DNA from: Candidatus Binataceae bacterium
GTDB taxonomy: Bacteria > Desulfobacterota > Binatia > Binatales > Binataceae
Direction of reading: 5' to 3'
DNA length: 64,000 nucleotides
Assembly (NCBI GenBank): GCA_015478645.1
Contig: JADMIL010000001.1
Span: 182,039 to 246,038, forward strand
The notes below the pieces were generated by a model that was not told where the DNA came from, did not search any database, and was given only the letters and a program-made list of their open reading frames with translations. Shown piece by piece: positions 1-8,837 of this stretch (the stretch's first letter is position 1; each line of letters starts with the position of its first letter). Position numbers and translations under genes: made by a program.

Positions 1-47
1 GTGAATAGACCGTGAACGCGCGAAGCACGCGAGGGACAAGGAGCAAG

Positions 48-2030
48 ATGGAATCGAACGGTGAACATGCGGTGGCGCTCTCCGCGCCGGTATGGTTTCC
101 CAGCGCGGATTACGTGACCGGCAGCCAGCTTGCCCGGCTCGCCGCCGCGATGGGTATCGCCGCCGACCCCGCCCATCCCGAAGCCGCGTACGCCGAGCTT
201 TACCGCCGCAGTATCACCGACAGCGATACTTTCTGGCGCAAGACGCTCGACCTGCTCGGCATCGAATGGTTCGCGCCGTTCACCGCGGTCGTCGACACCT
301 CGGCCGGCGTGCAATGGCCGCGATGGTTCCCGGGCGGCCGCCTCAACCTGACGCACAACGCGCTCCATCGCCATGCGCGGGGCGCGGACGCTGCCGAGCC
401 AGCAATTATTTGGGAGGGCGAAGACGGCGCGACTGCCACGCTGAGCTACGCGGAGCTGGCGCGCGAGGTCGGCCGCGCGGCCAATGCCTTGCGCAAGCTC
501 GGCGTCGGTATCGGCGATCGGGTGGGACTGTTTCTGCCGATGATCCCCGAGACCGCAATCGCGACCCTGGCGATCGCGCAGATCGGCGCAATCTTCATCC
601 CGATCTTCTCGGGTTACGGCGCCGAGGCCGCCGCCGTCCGCCTGAGCGACGCCGGCGCGAAGGTTCTGATCACCGCCGACGGCTTCTGGCGCCGCGGGCA
701 CCCGGTCGCGCTGGCCGACTTCGCCCGCCACGCCGCCGAACTCGCCGGATGCGTCCGGCATATCGTCGCGGTGCGCCGCATGGATCGGTCGGCGCCCGTC
801 GCCGGCGCGCTCCATTGGGACGAAATCGTCGCCGCCGAAGCCACCGACGCCCCGGTCGAGTCGATGGCCAGTATGGACCCGTTCATGATCATCTACACCT
901 CGGGCACCACCGGCCGGGCCAAGGGCACCGTGCATTACCACGCCGGCTTCCCGCTCAAGGGTGCGCAAGACATGGCGCATCTGTTCGACGTGCGCGCGGG
1001 CGAGCGCGTCTTCTGGTTCAGCGACATGGGCTGGATGATGGGTCCGTGGCTGATTATCGGCGCGCTGACGCTCGGCGCGACCGCCTTCCTCTATGAAGGT
1101 GCGCCCGACTTTCCCGCCCCCGATCGGCTGTGGAGCATGATCGCGCGCCATCGCATTACTCATCTCGGCATCTCGCCGACGCTGGTGCGCGCGCTGATTC
1201 CGTCGGGCGCCGCGCATGCCGATCGGCACGATCTGTCGTCGCTGCGCATCCTCGGATCGACCGGCGAGGTCTGGAATCCCGAGGCCTGGACCTGGCTGTT
1301 CGATCAGGTTGGGCATCGCCGCCGCCCGATCATCAATTATTCGGGCGGCACCGAAATCGCGGGCGGCCTGCTCGGATGCGTTACGATGCGCCCGATCAGC
1401 CCGTGCGGCTTCAACACCGCCGTGCCGGGAATCCACGTCGCCGCACTGGACGACGAAGGGCGCGAAGTGGTCAACGTGGTCGGCGAACTGGCCGCGCTCA
1501 ACGTCTGGCCGGGGATGACCAACGGCTTCTGGAACGACCCCGATCGCTATCTCGAAACCTACTGGAGCCGCTTCACCGACACCTGGGTGCATGGCGATTG
1601 GGCGCTGACCGACGCCGCCGGCAACTGGATGCTGCTCGGGCGCTCCGACGATACGCTCAAGATTGCTGGCAAACGGCTGGGCCCGGCCGAAGTCGAGTCG
1701 GCGGCGACCGCGATTACCGCGCTTAAGGAGGCGGCGGCGATCGGCGTGCCCCATCCGACCAAGGGCGAAGTGCCGGTGGTCTTCGCCGTGCTCAAGCCAG
1801 GAGCGCAGGCCACGGCGCAACTCGCCGGGCGCGTCGCCGACAAGGTCGCCGAGGTGCTGGGCAAGCCGCTGCGGCCGCAGGCGGTCTACTTCGTGCCCGA
1901 TCTGCCGCGCACGCGCAACGGCAAGATCATGCGCCGGGTACTGCGCGCGATTCATCTGGGCAAGCCGCCGGGCGACCTCGCCGCGCTCGAGAATCCGGCC
2001 GCGCTCGAGCATATCCCGCGCTTGCCCTAG
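48..2030 (+). CDS. AMP-forming acyl-CoA synthetase (acetyl/acetoacetyl-CoA synthetase-like)
   Basis: The 660-residue product should activate a short carboxylic acid to its CoA thioester through an acyl-adenylate, in the cytoplasm. An acetyl-CoA-synthetase N-terminal cap (about residues 25-110, with the FWRKTLDLLGIEW segment) precedes the AMP-binding domain. The ATP-binding core YTSGTTGRAKG lies near residue 283, the GDWA and GRSDDTLKIAGKRLGPAEVE segments follow, and the catalytic lysine is in PRTRNGKIMRR (about K626). ATG at 48 follows AAGGAG; a GTG at 12 would add 12 residues. The acid cannot be told from sequence. The TAG stop lies inside the CTAG that borders a downstream MITE. Confidence 0.88.
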   Translation: MESNGEHAVALSAPVWFPSADYVTGSQLARLAAAMGIAADPAHPEAAYAELYRRSITDSDTFWRKTLDLLGIEWFAPFTAVVDTSAGVQWPRWFPGGRLNLTHNALHRHARGADAAEPAIIWEGEDGATATLSYAELAREVGRAANALRKLGVGIGDRVGLFLPMIPETAIATLAIAQIGAIFIPIFSGYGAEAAAVRLSDAGAKVLITADGFWRRGHPVALADFARHAAELAGCVRHIVAVRRMDRSAPVAGALHWDEIVAAEATDAPVESMASMDPFMIIYTSGTTGRAKGTVHYHAGFPLKGAQDMAHLFDVRAGERVFWFSDMGWMMGPWLIIGALTLGATAFLYEGAPDFPAPDRLWSMIARHRITHLGISPTLVRALIPSGAAHADRHDLSSLRILGSTGEVWNPEAWTWLFDQVGHRRRPIINYSGGTEIAGGLLGCVTMRPISPCGFNTAVPGIHVAALDDEGREVVNVVGELAALNVWPGMTNGFWNDPDRYLETYWSRFTDTWVHGDWALTDAAGNWMLLGRSDDTLKIAGKRLGPAEVESAATAITALKEAAAIGVPHPTKGEVPVVFAVLKPGAQATAQLAGRVADKVAEVLGKPLRPQAVYFVPDLPRTRNGKIMRRVLRAIHLGKPPGDLAALENPAALEHIPRLP

Positions 2031-2142
2031 GGAACCTCTGCACAAGTTAGGTTGTCATTCTGAGCGCAGCGAAGAATCCCGGATCCGGGACCCATGCGCT
2101 TCGCTCAGGGTGACACCAGAGCCTGGTGCAGAGGTTCCCTAG
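2027..2142 (+). mobile_element. Family A MITE copy 1 with CTAG target duplication
   Basis: A 108-bp imperfect palindrome (2031-2138) begins GGAACCTCTGCAC and ends with the exact complement. It is bordered on both sides by CTAG (2027-2030 and 2139-2142), a 4-bp duplication of the YTAR type used by IS5-family transposases. The centre is the palindrome CCCGGATCCGGG. It has no coding capacity. The left CTAG supplies the TAG stop of the acyl-CoA synthetase. Other copies lie near 3521, 42572 and 47332. Assignment to IS5 is an inference from ends and duplication type. Confidence 0.85.
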
Positions 2143-2194
2143 CGGGCGCCGCGTCGATAACATCGACGCGGCATCTGCGATAGAATCGCTCGCG

Positions 2195-2977
2195 ATGACT
2201 TCGTATCGACGCCGCCCGCATCCGGAAAACGATCGCCCTGCCCGCCCACGCCATGTTGCCGCAAGGCCCAGCCGCCTGGCTCGCTATGCGATCGCGCTAG
2301 CCACGGCCGCGTGGCTGGTTGCCGCGACGCCGCACGGGGTGGCCTATGCCGATCCGCCAAGCGCCATCGCGGGCGCGCCCGGCGAGGCGATTAACGATCC
2401 GATGCGCCTCGTGCAGGGCGGGGTCGGCGAAGTGATCGCGGTGTTCAACGATAAACAGATGGCGCTGCGCGATCGGCGCGAAAAGCTGCGCACGCTGGCC
2501 GGGAAGTATTTCGATTTCGAGTCGATGGCGCGCTCAGTGATGGGCTACCATTGGCGCGAGTTGACGGCCGCCCAACGCGCGCAATTCGTGCCGCTGTTCG
2601 CCAGCTTTATCCAGGATGCCTACCTGAGCAAACTGCAGGACTACACAGTGCAAAAGGTCCAGCAGGAATTGCTTACGGTCAAGGTGCAATTCACCCATGA
2701 AACCTTCGAGGACGCCGACTACGCGCAGGTCTTCAGCAATATCAACGTGACCGAGCAGAAGGACGCTATCCCGGTCAATTACCTGATGCACCTGAGCCAT
2801 GGCGAATGGAAAATCTACGACGTGACGGTCGACGCGATCAGCGTGATCGCGAACTACCGCAACCAGTTCAACCGCGTAATGAACACCGGCGGCTTCGACA
2901 AGCTGGTCGCCGATCTGAATCTCAAGCTGGCCGGCCTCCAGAACGATCTCGAAAACCCGCCGGCCCGGCACGAATAG
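2195..2977 (+). CDS. mlaC: MlaC/Ttg2D-family periplasmic phospholipid-binding protein
   Basis: MlaC-family proteins carry phospholipids across the periplasm between membrane complexes. The 260-residue product has an N-terminal hydrophobic export segment (ARYAIALATAAWLVAATP, about residues 28-46). The body has the family pattern: LRTLAGKYFDFESMARSVMGYHWRELT, a LSKLQDYTVQ segment, and a C-terminal HGEWKIYDVTVDAISVIANYRNQF stretch read in pieces here. ATG at 2195 is chosen because it puts the signal segment near the N-terminus; upstream GTG codons fall in the MITE. No mlaEFDB partners are nearby, so a related role such as the hopanoid-linked HpnM subgroup is also possible. Confidence 0.82.
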   Translation: MTSYRRRPHPENDRPARPRHVAARPSRLARYAIALATAAWLVAATPHGVAYADPPSAIAGAPGEAINDPMRLVQGGVGEVIAVFNDKQMALRDRREKLRTLAGKYFDFESMARSVMGYHWRELTAAQRAQFVPLFASFIQDAYLSKLQDYTVQKVQQELLTVKVQFTHETFEDADYAQVFSNINVTEQKDAIPVNYLMHLSHGEWKIYDVTVDAISVIANYRNQFNRVMNTGGFDKLVADLNLKLAGLQNDLENPPARHE

Positions 2978-3017
2978 CCATCGCCGACGATGCGCCGCGG
3001 CGATCGCGGCCGTCGGT

Positions 3018-3380
3018 CTACGCGCCGATTAGTTTGCGCAGGATGTCGAGTCGGAGCGCCAGCTTCTCGCCAAGCCACAGCGCATGGATCGCGTGATCGG
3101 CATAGGCGTCGCCGGATTCGGGATGAATCAGGATCGTCAGCCCGTCGCGATTGAGCATCAACCACGGCACGATCATCGCGAATTCCGTCGCCGCGAACGC
3201 CACCTGGTACATGGCTTGCGGATGCGGGCCGACCGGCTGATCGCGCCAGCGCCCCATCGCCACCGCAAAGCGCCCTTCGATCAGCTCGCGCAGGCGCGCC
3301 GCATGCGGACGCGATTCGTCGTCGTAGTAGATATGGGCGTGGTAGCCCGTGATCAGAGCGGTATCAGCCGGCTCGGCCAT
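3018..3380 (-). CDS. DOPA 4,5-dioxygenase-family protein
   Basis: This 120-residue protein matches the small DOPA dioxygenase family, whose fungal member opens the ring of L-DOPA. It shows the family signatures YHAHIYYDD at the N-terminus, PVGPHPQAMYQVAF in the middle and a NRDGLTILIHPESGDAYADHAIHALWLG block, seen in parts. The histidines in HAHI, GPH, IHP and DH are the likely metal ligands. Bacterial members are common and mostly uncharacterised, so an oxygenase role is probable and the substrate unknown. It ends about 40 bp from mlaC, convergently. Confidence 0.8.
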   Translation of the reverse strand: MAEPADTALITGYHAHIYYDDESRPHAARLRELIEGRFAVAMGRWRDQPVGPHPQAMYQVAFAATEFAMIVPWLMLNRDGLTILIHPESGDAYADHAIHALWLGEKLALRLDILRKLIGA

Positions 3381-3398
3381 CGCTAGTCACCCGCAGCG

Positions 3399-3444
3399 TG
3401 TGGATATTGTTCACCATAAGCGTATTGACTCTATTTGTGGATAT
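3399..3444 (-). promoter_or_regulatory. Pair of DnaA-box-like sites
   Basis: TGTGGATAT occurs twice on the plus strand, at 3399-3407 and 3436-3444. Each is one base from TGTGGATAA, the complement of the DnaA box TTATCCACA. They lie in the gap upstream of the DOPA-dioxygenase-family gene. They could be DnaA-titration or promoter sites; nothing else nearby suggests an origin. Confidence 0.3.
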
Positions 3445-3520
3445 GCGAATCTCTCCGCGGATGTTCGCGGTCGCGGCTTGCGATCGCGGGCGCATGTTTG
3501 CTCCGCGCATTCGCCGTCAA

Positions 3521-3633
3521 GGCAACCTCTGCACAAGGCTCTGCTGTCACCCTGAGCGAAGCGAATGGGTCTCGGATCCGGGATTCTTCGCTGCGCTCAG
3601 AATGACAACCTGACTTGTGCAGAGGTTCCCTAG
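3521..3633 (-). mobile_element. Family A MITE copy 2
   Basis: A 109-bp copy (3521-3629) in the opposite orientation to copy 1. The left end has one extra base (GGCAACC instead of GGAACC), and the right end is intact and followed by CTAG at 3630-3633. The left flank no longer shows a matching duplication. On the minus strand, that CTAG supplies the TAG stop of the amidase gene. Confidence 0.8.
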
Positions 3634-5147
3634 CGGGCGCGACGCCAGTCGAAGTTGCGCTCGAAGGCGTCGCCAATCCGCAGCAGCGCAAGCTCGTCGA
3701 AATGCCGTCCGGTAAGCATCAGGCCCACCGGCAGACCACCCGCCAGCGCGCACGGCACGCTCAGTGACGGATGGCCGGTCATGTCGAATGGGGCGGTATT
3801 GCCGAGCATGTTCCATCCATGAGCGACGATTTCGCCGGGGCGCAGGTTGGGCTGGTAGCGATGCGCGCGCATCGGCGTGGTCGGCATCGCAATCGCGTCG
3901 CATCCGCCGAGCACGGAATCGTAGGCGGCGCGCAGCGTCCCGCGCAGATTTTGCGCCTTGGCATAAAGCCGGCCGTGGTAGCGGCGATTCAGGTAGCTGC
4001 CGACCAGCGCGACCAGCTTGACGGTCGGTGGCAGGTCGTCGCCCTGCGCCTGGCAGAAGCGCCCGAAGGCCGAGGCGAAGCCGGCGTCGTATTCGCCCTG
4101 GTAGTGATAGCCGATGCCGTTGCCATAGATTAGCGCCGCCGCACCCTCCGCCATCAGGGCCCACGCGATACCGTCGGCCTGGCGATGCATCGGAATCGAG
4201 ACCTCCTCGACCTGCGCACCCATTTTGCCGAGCGCCGCGATCGCGCCCTGCACGGCGCTGTCAACCTCGGGCTCCGAGACCGGCCAGCCAAAACCCTCGC
4301 GGACCACGCCGATGCACATGCCCTTCAAGTCCTTGCCGAGCGCCGCGGTGTAGCGTTCAACCTTGATCTCGCCCTGGCGCGGATCGCCGGGATGCTTACC
4401 CGCGATCACTTCGAGCAGCAGCGCGACGTCGGCCACCGTCCGGCCCATCGGTCCGGCATGGTCGAAGGTCGGATCGATCCCGACGCATCCGGTGTACGGC
4501 ACCAGGCTGTGGGTGGGTTTGAGACCGACCACGCCGCACCACGACGAGGGGATGCGGATCGAGCCGCCCTGGTCGCCGCCGACGGTGAGGTCGAAGTCGT
4601 CATAGGCGAGCGCCGCAGCCGAACCGCCTGACGATCCGCCGGCTAAGTGGTCGCGATTGAGCGGGTTGCGCGTCGGTCCGAAGGCGCTCGTATCGCCCGC
4701 GCCGGAGAAGGCGAAGTTATCCAAGTTGAGCTTGGCGACGATCTCGCCGCCGGCGTCCAGGATGCGGGTTACCAGGGTCGCGTCGTGCTCCGGCACGTAA
4801 CCTTCCATCACCAGCGAGCCGCAGGTCATCGGGATTCCCGCTACGCTGATATTGTCCTTGATGCCGATACGCTTGCCGGCCAGCGCTCCGCCGCGCGCGC
4901 CCTTGACCGAGCAGCGCCGGATGATCGCGTTGAGCGGATCGTCCTTGGGATGCGGACGCGAACCGGGATCGCGATCGGTATATTTCAGCGGACGCGACGG
5001 CACGGGCATCTGATCGAGTCCGTCGAGCACGGCGAACATCGCCGGTGTCAGCGCCTGAAAATCGGTCAGCTCATCAGCACTCAGGTGAAAGTGATTGGCC
5101 GCCGCCAACTCATTCAGTTCTGCCGCCGTCGGAATTCGCAGTGCCAT
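3630..5147 (-). CDS. Amidase-signature hydrolase (Rhodococcus enantioselective amidase type)
   Basis: A cytoplasmic amidohydrolase that should hydrolyse a carboxamide to acid plus ammonia. The Ser-cisSer-Lys triad is visible: Lys in GKRIGIKDN, the cis-Ser region GGDQGGSIRIP and the nucleophile region AGGSSGGSAAA. The long blocks LVPYTG, FDHAGPMGRTV, NTAPFDMTGHPSLSVP and GLPVGLMLTGRHFD resemble the nitrile-hydratase-linked amidases of Rhodococcus; this comparison is from memory. At 505 residues it is normal length. ATG at 5147 follows GGAGG at 8-bp spacing. No nitrile hydratase is present, so the natural substrate is unknown. Confidence 0.9.
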   Translation of the reverse strand: MALRIPTAAELNELAAANHFHLSADELTDFQALTPAMFAVLDGLDQMPVPSRPLKYTDRDPGSRPHPKDDPLNAIIRRCSVKGARGGALAGKRIGIKDNISVAGIPMTCGSLVMEGYVPEHDATLVTRILDAGGEIVAKLNLDNFAFSGAGDTSAFGPTRNPLNRDHLAGGSSGGSAAALAYDDFDLTVGGDQGGSIRIPSSWCGVVGLKPTHSLVPYTGCVGIDPTFDHAGPMGRTVADVALLLEVIAGKHPGDPRQGEIKVERYTAALGKDLKGMCIGVVREGFGWPVSEPEVDSAVQGAIAALGKMGAQVEEVSIPMHRQADGIAWALMAEGAAALIYGNGIGYHYQGEYDAGFASAFGRFCQAQGDDLPPTVKLVALVGSYLNRRYHGRLYAKAQNLRGTLRAAYDSVLGGCDAIAMPTTPMRAHRYQPNLRPGEIVAHGWNMLGNTAPFDMTGHPSLSVPCALAGGLPVGLMLTGRHFDELALLRIGDAFERNFDWRRAR

Positions 5148-5757
5148 GGATGGATCCTCCGTGAGCGTCGCGCGCAATTAGGGAACGCCGCGCCCGCCGC
5201 ATTCTAAATCGACCGCCTGGAGGGTCGTCGTGTCAAGTGGTGACCGCGCGCGCATCGGTCGCATCGCCGCGCAGGCCGGGGTTAGGATCGTCTCGCACCG
5301 GAGCGCCGATCGTCTCTGAATGACACGCTGAGTAAGGCCGCGCCAAAGACGAAATCGCGACTGAAATGCCAGCTATTGAATAATTAAAGTCGATTGAATG
5401 TATTAGAGAAAAACATATCCTACATTGTCTGCAACAGCGTGTTGCTCCGCTGCATCAATGTTGCAGCAACTCCAATAACCATTGTAAATCACCAGCGCGA
5501 AATCCCGCACAGGAAGGATCGATACAGGGCCGTTGAGGTCTCTCAAGACAGGCAATTCATGTGGCGTATCAACATGTTACGTGATGTCCACGTGAGTTAT
5601 TGCGATGCGCTAAGCCGGGCCGCGACTGGGTGGCCCGGAGGCGCTAGTAGGTGCGGGCAGCGGGGATGGTGCGGCCGACTGTAACTTCCGGCATCGAGCT
5701 TGCTTGCAGGTTTCTCGGAAGCCACAGAAATGCGGCGCCGCAAGACCAAGGTGCAGC
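5148..5757. other. 610-bp non-coding region with an AT-rich core
   Basis: No credible gene is seen. From about 5350 to 5580 the sequence turns AT-rich, unlike the GC-rich surroundings, and holds the inverted repeat described separately. It lies between the divergent amidase and the first hybrid kinase, so it probably holds both promoters. Confidence 0.5.
5429..5470. promoter_or_regulatory. Nested inverted repeats upstream of hybrid kinase 1
   Basis: CTGCAACA at 5429-5436 is mirrored by TGTTGCAG at 5459-5466. The right arm is part of the 11-bp palindrome GTTGCAGCAAC (5460-5470). This may be an operator or a hairpin in the kinase leader, about 290 bp before the start codon. No regulator can be named. 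Confidence 0.35.
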
Positions 5758-8469
5758 ATGGCATCTGAGCCAATGATTCGGAATATCGAAGCGGAAGAGA
5801 GCGAACGACGCCACAGTGGCTTCTTCGCCTCTGGAATCACCCGCTACAGCGACGCGATCGAGGACGCGAACGAGGATCAGATACTGCGCTTCAGCCGCTT
5901 CGGGATGGCGGCGATTCTGGTGTTCGAACTGACTCATCTGTGTCTCGGCCTCTATTTTGCCCCCAATCTCACGCATCTCGTGGCGCCTATTTTAGGTGCC
6001 GACCTCGGCGTGACCGCCTTGATGCTCGGGCTGACATGGAGCGAAGTCTATCGGCACCGCTGGCGCACGATGGCGTTCGGTCTATGTACGGGGTTGGTGC
6101 TCAGCGCGACCGCAATCAGCATTATCTCGCACGACGGAATCGCGATTTTCATTTCGCTTTTGCTGCTGATGTTCGGCTCTTCGGCGGTGGTGCCGTGGGG
6201 ACCGCGCTGCCAAATGGTGTTCTCGGGACTGTGTCTCAGCGCGATGGGCGCCAACGCGGCGGTAGTGCACTTCGCCGATGGCTACGCGCCTTTCCGCTGG
6301 CTGGCAATATTGACCGCGGTGGGTTTCTCGCAGTTTACCGCGGTGATGGGCGAGAACTATCGCCGCAGGCTGGCGGCGCGCCTCAGCGCGATGCGCGAGA
6401 GCGAGCAGCAGATCTGGCAGATCTTCGAAGCCAACCCCGACCCGGTCTCGATCGCGCGCTTTCCCGACGGACAATTCCTCAACGTCAACAGCCAGTTTCT
6501 TAAAATCGGCTTTACCCGTGACGAAGTCCTGCACTCGACCGATCGCGCGCTGGGCATGTGGGCGAACCCCGGCGAGTGCGAGGAATACTACCGCCAGATC
6601 AAGCAATACGGCTACGTGCGCAATCTCGAAGCGACTTTCGTCAATCGCAAGGGACAGGCCCGTTCGTGCCTGGTCTCGGGCGCGCTGATGCAGTTCAGCC
6701 ACGGCCCCTGCGTGCTCGCGGTGACGCGCGACATCAACCGTATCAAGGAAGCCGAACGGGTGCTGGTGACGGCACGCGAGACGGCCGAACAGGCCTCACG
6801 GGCGAAGTCGGATTTCCTCTCGAGCATGTCGCATGAGATTCGCACGCCAATGAACGCGATCCTGGGGATGGCCGAATTGCTCAACGATTCCGAGCTCAGC
6901 AACGAGCAGCACAAGTACCTGAGCATCATGATGAACAACGGCAACGCGCTGCTCGACCTGATCAACGATATCCTCGACTTCGCCAAGGTCGAGAGCGGCA
7001 GGCTGAACCTCGAGACGGCCAATTTCGACGTCGCCGATCTGGCCGAGCGGGTGGCCGAAACGCTTTCGATCCGCGCCCACCAGCAGGGCCTCGAACTGGC
7101 CGTGCGGGTGGCGCCCGAAGTCCCGACCGCGATCATCGGGGATCCGCTGCGGCTGCGGCAGGTGCTGATCAACCTGATCGGCAACGCGCTTAAATTCACT
7201 GAGCATGGCGAGATCGTGCTGACGATCGATCGCGCGGCCGGCGATGCGGCGCCCGGCGCGCTCGAGTTCAGCGTCTCCGACACCGGCATCGGGATCTCGC
7301 CCGAGGAGCGGGAAAAAATCTTTGCGAGTTACGCGCAGGCCGACAGCTCGACCGCGCGCAAATATGGCGGCACAGGGCTCGGACTCGCGATCGTCAAGCA
7401 GTTGGTCGAGTTGATGGGCGGACGGATCTGGGTCGACAGCGAAGTCGGCCGGGGCAGCACCTTCCATTTCACCGCGACGTTTGGGGTGCAGGCGGGTGCG
7501 AGCGAACGCAGTATCGACCGGGTAGCTGATCTGGCCGGGGCGCGCGTGCTGGTGGTCGATGACACCGCCGTCAATCGGCAGGCGCTCGGCGAAATTCTCA
7601 CCCAACAGGGCGCGGAAGTAACCGCGACCGACCATGGCGAAGACGCCCTCGAGCGCCTGCGCCAGATGAACAGCAGGGGCACGCCCTTCGATCTCGTACT
7701 GCTCGATTGCCGGATGGCGGCAACCGACGGCGTCGAGCTGGCGCGGCGGGTCAGCGAACAGGCGCACGGCGCCGGGATGGTCATACCGATGCTCACTTCG
7801 GACGATCTCAACATAAAACTCCCGCTGCTGCGCAAGATGGGATTCATGCATCACGTGATCAAGCCGGTGCGGCGCGCGGAACTCCTCGCGCTGATCCGCA
7901 CGATGATCGGGCAGCGCGCCGCAACTGCCCAGCCCGCGATGGCAGCAGCGATCGCGACGACCGTGGCGTCCGCTCCGGAGACGACGCCGGAGGCGGACGC
8001 CGGCACGCCCGCGCCGCTGACGCTGGATCGGCCGCTCAAAATTCTGATCGCCGACGACTCGCCGGACAATCGTCTGCTGATCGAAGCCTTCCTCAAGAAG
8101 AGTGCCTGTCAGCTCGACCATGCGGAGAACGGCGAGATCGCGGTCGAGAAATTCGTCGCCGGCCGCTACGACGTGGTCCTGATGGATATCCAGATGCCGG
8201 TGATGGACGGCTATACCGCCGCGCGGCTGATTCGCGAATGGGAAAAGAAGAATAATTGCGGCCACACGCCAATCATCGCACTGACCGCATCGGTGCTCGA
8301 CGAGGCGGTGCATAAGAGTTTCGACGCCGGCTGCGACACGCACGTGAGCAAGCCGGTGCGGCGGCCGACGCTGATCGCGGCGATTCACAGCCTGACCAGC
8401 CACGAGGCAAAGCGCACCAAGCTCGACGGTGCGCAGCGCTTCGACGAGAGCTACGCCGACCCGCGATAG
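5758..8469 (+). CDS. Membrane hybrid sensor histidine kinase, PAS plus two receiver domains
   Basis: A 903-residue membrane sensor. About six transmembrane helices (residues 30-205) form an uncharacterised sensor region. A PAS domain follows (about 215-335). The HisKA domain carries SHEIRTPMN with the phospho-acceptor near H359, and the HATPase has the N-box NLIGNALKF and G-boxes DTGIGIS and GGTGLGL. Two receivers come last: the first has the acceptor near D650 (LLDCRM), the second near D810 ([11 protein letters not shown]) with SKP lysine. The start is ATG 5758; an upstream TTG is possible. There is no output domain, so it must signal through a phosphotransfer protein not seen here. A second hybrid kinase follows. 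Confidence 0.92.
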   Translation: MASEPMIRNIEAEESERRHSGFFASGITRYSDAIEDANEDQILRFSRFGMAAILVFELTHLCLGLYFAPNLTHLVAPILGADLGVTALMLGLTWSEVYRHRWRTMAFGLCTGLVLSATAISIISHDGIAIFISLLLLMFGSSAVVPWGPRCQMVFSGLCLSAMGANAAVVHFADGYAPFRWLAILTAVGFSQFTAVMGENYRRRLAARLSAMRESEQQIWQIFEANPDPVSIARFPDGQFLNVNSQFLKIGFTRDEVLHSTDRALGMWANPGECEEYYRQIKQYGYVRNLEATFVNRKGQARSCLVSGALMQFSHGPCVLAVTRDINRIKEAERVLVTARETAEQASRAKSDFLSSMSHEIRTPMNAILGMAELLNDSELSNEQHKYLSIMMNNGNALLDLINDILDFAKVESGRLNLETANFDVADLAERVAETLSIRAHQQGLELAVRVAPEVPTAIIGDPLRLRQVLINLIGNALKFTEHGEIVLTIDRAAGDAAPGALEFSVSDTGIGISPEEREKIFASYAQADSSTARKYGGTGLGLAIVKQLVELMGGRIWVDSEVGRGSTFHFTATFGVQAGASERSIDRVADLAGARVLVVDDTAVNRQALGEILTQQGAEVTATDHGEDALERLRQMNSRGTPFDLVLLDCRMAATDGVELARRVSEQAHGAGMVIPMLTSDDLNIKLPLLRKMGFMHHVIKPVRRAELLALIRTMIGQRAATAQPAMAAAIATTVASAPETTPEADAGTPAPLTLDRPLKILIADDSPDNRLLIEAFLKKSACQLDHAENGEIAVEKFVAGRYDVVLMDIQMPVMDGYTAARLIREWEKKNNCGHTPIIALTASVLDEAVHKSFDAGCDTHVSKPVRRPTLIAAIHSLTSHEAKRTKLDGAQRFDESYADPR

Positions 8470-8837
8470 CTCTGCCTTGGCCCCCGTCGGCGGCCAGGCC
8501 GCGCGCGGGCGCCTCGCGAGGCCACACGATTTCTTCAGCGGGCACTTAAGCGCGCGACGAATGTCGAAGGTTCGCGGCGGCAAAGTGAATCGGTCCGGGT
8601 CACATGTCCGGATATCGTTTGCCTCAATGGCTATAACCGCACGAAACGGTCTCGCGATGCGTCATTGTGCGACGCGGATCGTGTTCGCAGTCGGCCATAT
8701 TCTTGCCGCACGCCAAATTCTTCAATTCCCTGCTTAGTATTTCGGGCGACCTCAGCGATGGCGCGAGCCTTGCGTCAGTGATCGCGGGAGTGAGTCGGAT
8801 CAATTTTGTCGTTTGATCTGACTAGGACACGCATTAC
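8470..8837. other. 368-bp gap between the two hybrid kinases
   Basis: No convincing gene. A 58-codon reading frame from 8561 lacks a ribosome binding site and typical composition. GATCAA (8798-8803) and TTGATC (8813-8818) form an inverted repeat about 20 bp before the next start codon and could be an operator or small hairpin. The second kinase may have its own promoter here. Confidence 0.4.

Noticed and set aside
6796..8583. Long minus-strand frame under the first hybrid kinase
   Set aside because: It is a mirror of the kinase coding bias with no recognisable domain.
8561..8737. 58-codon frame between the hybrid kinases
   Set aside because: No ribosome binding site, no recognisable fold and atypical composition.
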